Positions 43,628 through 48,940 of a DNA stretch of 48,940 nt are shown here, piece by piece (positions within the stretch are counted from its first letter, which is position 1; the number at the start of each line of letters is the position of its first letter). The stretch lies in NCBI GenBank assembly GCA_949287505.1, contig CASEGX010000003.1, positions 1 through 48,940 on the forward strand. The letters are read 5' to 3'. A program made the translations under genes and the position numbers. This stretch comes from an uncultured Spirochaetales bacterium. GTDB lineage: Bacteria; Spirochaetota; Spirochaetia; Sphaerochaetales; Sphaerochaetaceae. The notes under the pieces are model-generated. The model was not told the DNA's origin, searched no databases, and saw nothing but the letters and a program-made list of their open reading frames with translations.

Positions 43628-45277
43628 ATGGTTGAACCACTTAAGAAGAACGGAAAGATCGAGCGCCGTGGTCCTGTCATGCTTGTCATCATGGATGGCG
43701 TTGGATTTGGAAAGTATAAGGATGGAGATGCTGTTGCATCTTCAATGACAAAGAATCTCGATGCTCTTTATGCCACATGTCCCTGGACAAAGCTCAAGGC
43801 ACACGGAACAGCAGTAGGTCTGCCTTCCGATGCTGATATGGGAAACAGCGAGGTAGGTCACAATGCGATGGGATGCGGCAGGGTATTCGCACAGGGTGCG
43901 AAGCTTGTCTCCAATGCAATCACATCCGGTGATATGTTCAAGGGTGCCACATGGCAGAAGCTTGTTGAGAATGTTAAGAAGAACAACTCAACTCTTCATT
44001 TCATCGGTCTGCTTTCAGACGGCAATGTCCATTCACATATCGATCATCTGAAAGCCATGGTTGCTGAAGCAAAGAAGGAAGGCGTGAAGAGAGTCCGTGT
44101 TCATGCTCTTCTCGATGGCCGTGATGTAGGGGAGATGTCGGCTCTCGATTATTTCGATCCTTTTGCAGAATATCTTAAAGAACTGTCAGCTGATGGTACT
44201 TTTGATGCCGCAATTGCTTCTGGTGGCGGAAGAATGGTCATCACAATGGACCGCTATAATGCTGACTGGGACATGGTGAAGCGTGGCTGGGAGACGCATG
44301 TGCTTGGTGAGGGCAGGATGTTTGAATCCGCACATGAAGCCATTGAGACTTTAAGAAAGGAAACAGGTGCAATCGATCAGGATCTTCCTCCGTTTGTAAT
44401 CGGAAAGGATGGAAAGGCAATCGGAACCATCAATGATGGAGATTCGGTGATTCTTTTCAATTTCCGCGGAGACAGGGCAATTGAGCTCTCACGCGCATTT
44501 GATGAGGAGAATTTCACAGAGTTCGACCGCAAGAGATGGCCAAAGGTAGAGTATGCGGGAATGATGGAATACGATGGAGACCTTCATATTCCACATCAGT
44601 ATCTTGTATCTCCTCCAGCTATTGACCGCGTAATGGCAGAGTATCTCTGTGCATCTGGTGTAAAGCAGTTCTCCATCTCTGAGACTCAGAAATTCGGACA
44701 CGTCACATACTTCTTCAATGGAAACCGTTCAGGAAAGTTCGATGAGAAGCTTGAGGACTATGTAGAGATTCCTTCAGACAAGGTTCCTTTCGAGGAAAGA
44801 CCATGGATGAAGTGTGCAGAGATCACGGACCGTGTGATTGCTGAGATCGAGAGTGGAAAGTGGGATTTCATCAAGCTCAATTTCCCGAATGGGGACATGG
44901 TCGGGCATACAGGAGTTTTTGAAGCAGTCGTATGCTCAATGGAGGCTATGGATCTTCAGATCGGCAGACTCAAAGAAGCTATTGAGAAAGCAGGTGGAAT
45001 CATGGTCGTGACAGCAGATCATGGCAATGCTGATGATATGTTCGAGCATGACAAGAAAGGCGAGGTGAAGAGAAAGGAGAATGGAGAACCGAAGGCAAAG
45101 ACCTCTCATTCACTCAATCCTGTTCCGTGCATCATCTATGATCCGGAATACAAGGGAGAGTATTCCAAGACACTCAATGAAGGTCTTGGCATTTCCTCGA
45201 TTGCCGCAACATGTATCGATCTTCTTGGTTTTGAACCGCCAGCAGATTATGACAAGAGCGTAGTCAACATTCAGTGA
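43628..45277 (+). CDS. gpmI: 2,3-bisphosphoglycerate-independent phosphoglycerate mutase
   Basis: A 549-residue alkaline-phosphatase-fold enzyme that interconverts 3- and 2-phosphoglycerate in glycolysis. Metal and active-site motifs: VMLVIMDGVGFGKY, DADMGNSEVGHNAMG with the phospho-Ser74, GLLSDGNVHSHIDHL, HALLDGRDVG, NFRGDRAIELSRAF, LNFPNGDMVGHTG and VTADHGNADDMFE. AAGGAG lies 9 bases before the ATG at 43628; the longer frame overlaps pepP and is rejected. A terminator follows, ending the lgt-pepP-gpmI unit. Confidence 0.97.
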   Translation: MVEPLKKNGKIERRGPVMLVIMDGVGFGKYKDGDAVASSMTKNLDALYATCPWTKLKAHGTAVGLPSDADMGNSEVGHNAMGCGRVFAQGAKLVSNAITSGDMFKGATWQKLVENVKKNNSTLHFIGLLSDGNVHSHIDHLKAMVAEAKKEGVKRVRVHALLDGRDVGEMSALDYFDPFAEYLKELSADGTFDAAIASGGGRMVITMDRYNADWDMVKRGWETHVLGEGRMFESAHEAIETLRKETGAIDQDLPPFVIGKDGKAIGTINDGDSVILFNFRGDRAIELSRAFDEENFTEFDRKRWPKVEYAGMMEYDGDLHIPHQYLVSPPAIDRVMAEYLCASGVKQFSISETQKFGHVTYFFNGNRSGKFDEKLEDYVEIPSDKVPFEERPWMKCAEITDRVIAEIESGKWDFIKLNFPNGDMVGHTGVFEAVVCSMEAMDLQIGRLKEAIEKAGGIMVVTADHGNADDMFEHDKKGEVKRKENGEPKAKTSHSLNPVPCIIYDPEYKGEYSKTLNEGLGISSIAATCIDLLGFEPPADYDKSVVNIQ

Positions 45278-45293
45278 AATGAAGACAAAGCAA

Positions 45294-45320
45294 GGCTCCC
45301 CTCTCGAGGGGAGTCTTCTT
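45294..45320 (+). terminator. Terminator of gpmI, near-symmetrical
   Basis: CTCCCCTC (45296) and GAGGGGAG (45306) pair with a very tight loop and are followed by TCTTCTTCT. It lies between two convergent genes and could slow transcription from both sides. Confidence 0.75.
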
Positions 45321-45323
45321 CTA

Positions 45324-46097
45324 TCAGAATGTTGTCTTTGATGTTATTACGAGCATTGTTATTCCAACGATATAGAGAATTCCGGAAATGACAGAAGGAA
45401 GGATCACATTGCTCATTGAGAAGAAATTTCCAATCATCATTAAAATGAATGCGGCCGCTTTGCTTATGCTGTGCGTTGATCTGTCCTTTGCCACTGCAGC
45501 AATGTATGTTGATATGGAAACAAGATAGATGCAGATCAGTGTGGCTAGCAGAAGCGCATCATAGGAAGATGAGAAAACGGTAAGAGTTGCCAGGTCCGTA
45601 GTTCCTGTATTCAATGGCATTGCAATGGCAAGGAACAATGCCGCTCCTATGGATATCATGAGATAGAGCTTCAGTCTTGAGGCATTTGTTCCATAGAACT
45701 GTACGGATGTGAATACGAAAACGATAGCAGCTGCAAGCATTGCAAAGCGCTCTATTATCACAACAGCATTAGGAGACAGAATCGTTATCCCCGATATCTC
45801 TGTATAAAGCGGCATGATCATTGTTGATTCAAGCGCTATGAAAGAGAAAAGCAGGGAAAGAAGCGTGCTGTCTATGCTGTGTGTCCTGTGTCTTAACCTC
45901 ATGATGAAGAGAAAGACGATTGAGGAGATTATGATTGCAAGCTGTGGCAGATACACCATCAGGTACATGAACCAGCCAGATATCCTCCTCTGAAGGAGAA
46001 TCACTGTCATATGCACGAGCATCGCAGAATATGATATTGATATCAGAAACTGCAGACATAGAGCGAGTGAGAATTGTTTTCTTCTTTTCTCCGGCAT
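45324..46097 (-). CDS. Hypothetical multi-pass membrane protein
   Basis: Not recognised. 257 residues with about seven to eight hydrophobic helices, for example LCLQFLISISYSAMLVHMTV, LAIIISSIVFLFIM, FAMLAAAIVFVFTSVQF and LLLATLICIYLVSISTYIA. The N-terminus is basic (MPEKRRKQ). The size and helix count recall the membrane part of sensor proteins but no output domain follows. Its ATG shares one base with the stop of the symporter (TGATG), so the two are translated together; a helper role in transport is possible. Confidence 0.65.
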   Translation of the reverse strand: MPEKRRKQFSLALCLQFLISISYSAMLVHMTVILLQRRISGWFMYLMVYLPQLAIIISSIVFLFIMRLRHRTHSIDSTLLSLLFSFIALESTMIMPLYTEISGITILSPNAVVIIERFAMLAAAIVFVFTSVQFYGTNASRLKLYLMISIGAALFLAIAMPLNTGTTDLATLTVFSSSYDALLLATLICIYLVSISTYIAAVAKDRSTHSISKAAAFILMMIGNFFSMSNVILPSVISGILYIVGITMLVITSKTTF

Positions 46098-47344
46098 CAG
46101 ATTGTATCCTTATATGGCACCTCTGTATCTGTACCGACGAAAACCGAGGCAATGCTGTTTCCGCAATTGACGATGATGGCATCGAGCATTGTAGCAATTC
46201 CACCGACAAGCGGTATGAATGCGATAAGTGCATTCTCTGCACCATAGAGATTGATTCCGAGCATCTCCAGCGTAAGGACCGTAATCAGTACAGTCTCTGT
46301 ACCTGCGGCTGCGGAAGAGATGAAAGAGACTATGGCAGCGCATGCAGCTGCTGCAGCAATCACCTTTGCATTCGGCATGCTTCCCGTCGTTGCCTGGAAA
46401 AGAGACAGCAATGAGAGCACGGATATAAAGGTGCTTCCACCTTTTGCAATCACGGAAAGCACCGGTGCTGCTGTTGCTGCAATTCTCTTCTGGACTCCGA
46501 GATTCTGCCTTGATGTGCTTTCGCAAAGCGGAAGCGTTGCGATTATATTCGATGTGGAGAAACCCATCAGGGCAGGTGCTATTGATCTGTAGATTATTCT
46601 GTAAGGATTCTTTCTGAAACCTGTGAAGACTGCATAGAGAAGAGGAATTACGATCAGAACAGCTACGGCAATGGCGGCTGCAAGCATCTTTGCAAATTCA
46701 GGAACTGCCAGGATTGTCTTCTCCTGATACATCGTCACAAAGAAAGAAGATGAGGATGCGTAGACAAGGAAGAAACCATAGACCGTGTATGTTCTGGATA
46801 TCCTGTACATGACTTCAGAAAATGAATTCATCGTGGTATATGCAGGTCTTATGATATCTGCAGAAGGCTTCATTGCAAGGCCGAGAATCCATGCCACGAT
46901 TATGACAGGAACAATGAACCTCGTAGCAGATGCGATTGACCAGAAAGCATTGAGGGGATACATCGCATTTCCTGCTGAGCTGAGCATGTAGGAAACATGG
47001 GATATCAGTGTTCCTGGTGAGCTTCCGGCTGTGCTTGTCACCGGAAAAGGTTCCGGTTTGAGGATGAATACAAGCGACGCTGCAAGAGCCAGTACTGCTG
47101 TTGATACTACTGCCCATAACAGGGACGGAAAGAACATCCTCTTTCCCTTTGCATCTTTTCCAAGAGAGGAAATCCCGTGTGAGAATGTTATGAAAAGGAT
47201 TGGAATGGTAATGAACACACCAAGACTTATAAGAAAGGAAGAGACGGATGAAAGAAGCCCCGAGGCATATGGAGATGAACCGAAAAGAAGCGCGGTTGCA
47301 AGTCCCATTAGCAGTGCTGCGATATAGGTTATCCAGGTTTTCAT
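46097..47344 (-). CDS. Dicarboxylate/amino acid:cation symporter (DAACS family)
   Basis: A 415-residue membrane carrier of the GltP/DctA family. The hallmark second half is present: GFSTSNIIATLPLCESTSRQ (serine-rich substrate loop), IAKGGSTFISVLSLLSL, and the C-terminal LVGGIATMLDAIIVNCGNSIAS containing the DxxxN-type substrate/cation motif. About eight helices. Substrate could be glutamate, aspartate, serine or a dicarboxylate. ATG at 47344 lies 6 bases after a -10 hexamer with no Shine-Dalgarno sequence; the longer frame upstream is rejected as it runs through the promoter. Confidence 0.9.
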   Translation of the reverse strand: MKTWITYIAALLMGLATALLFGSSPYASGLLSSVSSFLISLGVFITIPILFITFSHGISSLGKDAKGKRMFFPSLLWAVVSTAVLALAASLVFILKPEPFPVTSTAGSSPGTLISHVSYMLSSAGNAMYPLNAFWSIASATRFIVPVIIVAWILGLAMKPSADIIRPAYTTMNSFSEVMYRISRTYTVYGFFLVYASSSSFFVTMYQEKTILAVPEFAKMLAAAIAVAVLIVIPLLYAVFTGFRKNPYRIIYRSIAPALMGFSTSNIIATLPLCESTSRQNLGVQKRIAATAAPVLSVIAKGGSTFISVLSLLSLFQATTGSMPNAKVIAAAAACAAIVSFISSAAAGTETVLITVLTLEMLGINLYGAENALIAFIPLVGGIATMLDAIIVNCGNSIASVFVGTDTEVPYKDTI

Positions 47345-47350
47345 ATGAAG

Positions 47351-47379
47351 AGGATACAGCACCTCTATGCTGTAGTCAA
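47351..47379 (-). promoter_or_regulatory. Promoter of the symporter operon
   Basis: On the minus strand TTGACT (-35) and TATCCT (-10) are exactly 17 bases apart, and the -10 ends 6 bases before the ATG. One of the clearest leaderless promoters here. Confidence 0.75.
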
Positions 47380-47456
47380 TGTTGAAAGGATTTTGAAAGC
47401 GATGATTACAAATAATATAATTCTTTCTATAGCAAAATATTGCTGTGTGAATAATC

Positions 47457-47485
47457 AAGAGGGACGGAGGCTTTCCGCCCCTCTT
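47457..47485 (-). terminator. Terminator of the GH13-like gene
   Basis: On the minus strand AGAGGGGCGGA pairs with TCCGTCCCTCTT around a short loop with one mismatch. The T tail is weak on this side and stronger on the plus side (CTTTTGC). Confidence 0.6.
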
Positions 47486-47492
47486 TTGCATC

Positions 47493-48940
47493 TTATTCTG
47501 CTTCTTCGGTTTCTGTCTCTTCTTTCTTCAGAAGTTCCTTTAGTTTGTATCCGCTCTTCGCTTCCTTCTCGAAAAGCTCTTTTATGTAAGCATCAGCATT
47601 GAAGTCTTTGCTTGCTGGCAATAGTGCGAATGCAAGAGCCGAGAGCAGGATAAGACGCTGCATCTGCTCCTTGTTGTACCAGATCTCTCCCCGATACTCA
47701 TTGCACTGCGCAAGATTCTGCACTCCCTCGTCGCTGATGATCGTGGCAAACAGCTCGAGAGGCTTCAGATTCTTCTTGTACAGCTTGCCAGCCGCTGTCA
47801 GTACTGCAGCGCCATGTGTTATGGCTCTTCGCTCATTCTCGTCATATCCGAGATTGCTGAACTCATACTCGAAGAATGCATCGATGAGCAATCTGTCTGT
47901 TTCCTCCATTGCTTCTATGATATCCAGGCCGGATGCGAAAGGATGGAGAACGAGGGAGGAGGCAAGTGTCAGAGCCAGGGCATTGTCAGCACTGGCCCAT
48001 GCCGCGAATGCCTTTCCTTTCTTTTCCCTGAAGAGAGAGGCGAGTGTGCGTACAAGCCTGATCATCGGTTTCGGTTCGACTTCTTCAGGTTTTACGGCAA
48101 TCTGGCCTTTCGCAGGCTCATCAAGTGTCTTGTAGACCTCCGGGATTGTCGTATAGCATTCTGCGATGGATAAAAGGAGATCCCTTTCACCCTGCTTTGA
48201 CAGTCTTCCATTCACCAGGTCCTCAAGATGATGCAGTGTTTCCTGGGAGCGCAGGGCTTCCATGGCCTTGAAAAGAGGCTCAAGGCGCAGCAGTGCTACC
48301 GCTTTGGAAATATTCCTGATACCTTTCCTGCCGAACATTCTCCAGAGTTTCTCATAGCTTCCGTCCGTATCCTCAACCTGCCGAATGTTCCAATAGACGC
48401 GTGACTCGTATCCGTTTAGATGGAATGAGAAGCCTTCATCGTAAAGCTGGATGGATGGAAGAATGTATGTGAGTCCGTCAGTGAAGCAGTCGAGAAGCGC
48501 GAAATTCCTGCCTCCGAATGATAGGGCAAGGCTGTCTGCGAGCTTTGTTGTAACAGCAGTTCGTGAATCCTTGTCCTTCTTCAGTTTCGGTACTGATATA
48601 TTGATTGTTCCACTGCATTCCTCATATCTGTTATTCACCAGGACAAGAGTACGGTCTGAATCTATACCGTTTACAAAAGCGTAGACGGATTCTTCGATGC
48701 CTCCATTCTGGTTATAGCAGTCAAAGAGCTGGAAATACTCCACGCCTGAGAAGAGATACCTTCTTCTGAAAAGAGGGAAGATCCTTCTGTAGTGTTCGCC
48801 GACAAGCCATCCATTCGGCTGCTCGTTGTAATAAGCCCTCTTGTACTCCATGCCATATTTCTCATGGTAGCCTTCAATCTGTCCATGTCCGACCATCGGA
48901 AGACCAGGAAGCGTTGCCAGGAGCGTGCAGACAGCAAAAT
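47493..48940 (-). CDS. C-terminal part of a GH13-like alpha-amylase family protein (cut by window edge)
   Basis: The frame is open to the right edge, so only the last 482 residues are seen. The first visible part (TLLATLPGLPMVGHGQIEGY) matches the end of a GH13 barrel, where LPGxPM and a following G-E/Q-I element are typical. The rest is a long, mostly helical C-terminal region without a recognised domain (a beta-rich part to about residue 190, then helices with LLRLEPLFKAMEAL). It ends in an acidic tail (KKEETETEEAE). Likely part of a large cytosolic glucan-acting enzyme. The catalytic residues would be outside the window. Confidence 0.55.
   Translation of the reverse strand, partial: FAVCTLLATLPGLPMVGHGQIEGYHEKYGMEYKRAYYNEQPNGWLVGEHYRRIFPLFRRRYLFSGVEYFQLFDCYNQNGGIEESVYAFVNGIDSDRTLVLVNNRYEECSGTINISVPKLKKDKDSRTAVTTKLADSLALSFGGRNFALLDCFTDGLTYILPSIQLYDEGFSFHLNGYESRVYWNIRQVEDTDGSYEKLWRMFGRKGIRNISKAVALLRLEPLFKAMEALRSQETLHHLEDLVNGRLSKQGERDLLLSIAECYTTIPEVYKTLDEPAKGQIAVKPEEVEPKPMIRLVRTLASLFREKKGKAFAAWASADNALALTLASSLVLHPFASGLDIIEAMEETDRLLIDAFFEYEFSNLGYDENERRAITHGAAVLTAAGKLYKKNLKPLELFATIISDEGVQNLAQCNEYRGEIWYNKEQMQRLILLSALAFALLPASKDFNADAYIKELFEKEAKSGYKLKELLKKEETETEEAE

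Overview
This window looks like the replication-origin region of a spirochaete chromosome, most probably a gut-type Spirochaetia near Treponema or Sphaerochaeta. That placement is an inference. It rests on the tRNA-Ser / SRP RNA / dnaX / ybaB / recR block, the dnaA-dnaN-recF-DUF721-rpmH-rnpA-yidC-jag block, gyrB-gyrA next to dnaA, and a fused cyclophilin-FKBP protein, a fusion class reported from Treponema. No rRNA, insertion sequence, prophage or CRISPR array is visible.

Left part (1-16.3 kb): tRNA-Ser and the SRP RNA, then an oleate hydratase with a TetR-type regulator, then the dnaX-ybaB-recR repair/replication cluster. Next come a peptide-type ABC importer without its ATPases, a gluconate 5-dehydrogenase-like enzyme, a possible glycoside hydrolase, a lipid kinase, the nagA-pepD pair, an unknown 143-residue protein and a TraB-family membrane protein.

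Centre (16.3-33.5 kb): the parA-parB-(cyclophilin-FKBP)-radA operon, an Nfu-type Fe-S protein, two perfect parS sites, gyrB-gyrA, then dnaA, a DnaA-box and DnaA-trio origin between dnaA and dnaN, dnaN-recF-dciA-like, and rpmH-rnpA-yidC-jag. Genes diverge between gyrB (minus) and dnaA (plus), which fits bidirectional replication from here.

Right part (33.5-48.9 kb): perR-rubrerythrin (peroxide defence), a MATE exporter, a PfkB-family kinase, a second dense DnaA-box cluster at 37.03-37.30 kb, a sigma-54 activator-like ATPase lacking a DNA-binding domain, ctp-rsmE, lgt-pepP-gpmI, an unknown membrane protein with a dicarboxylate/glutamate-type symporter, and the 3' end of a GH13-like enzyme cut by the window edge.

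The most interesting signals are the two DnaA-box clusters about 9.5 kb apart, and a recurrent layout in which a -10 hexamer lies only 6-10 bases before the ATG with no Shine-Dalgarno sequence. The second suggests many leaderless transcripts, including those of dnaA and parA. Several gene starts were moved from the longest reading frame to the best ribosome-binding site or promoter position.
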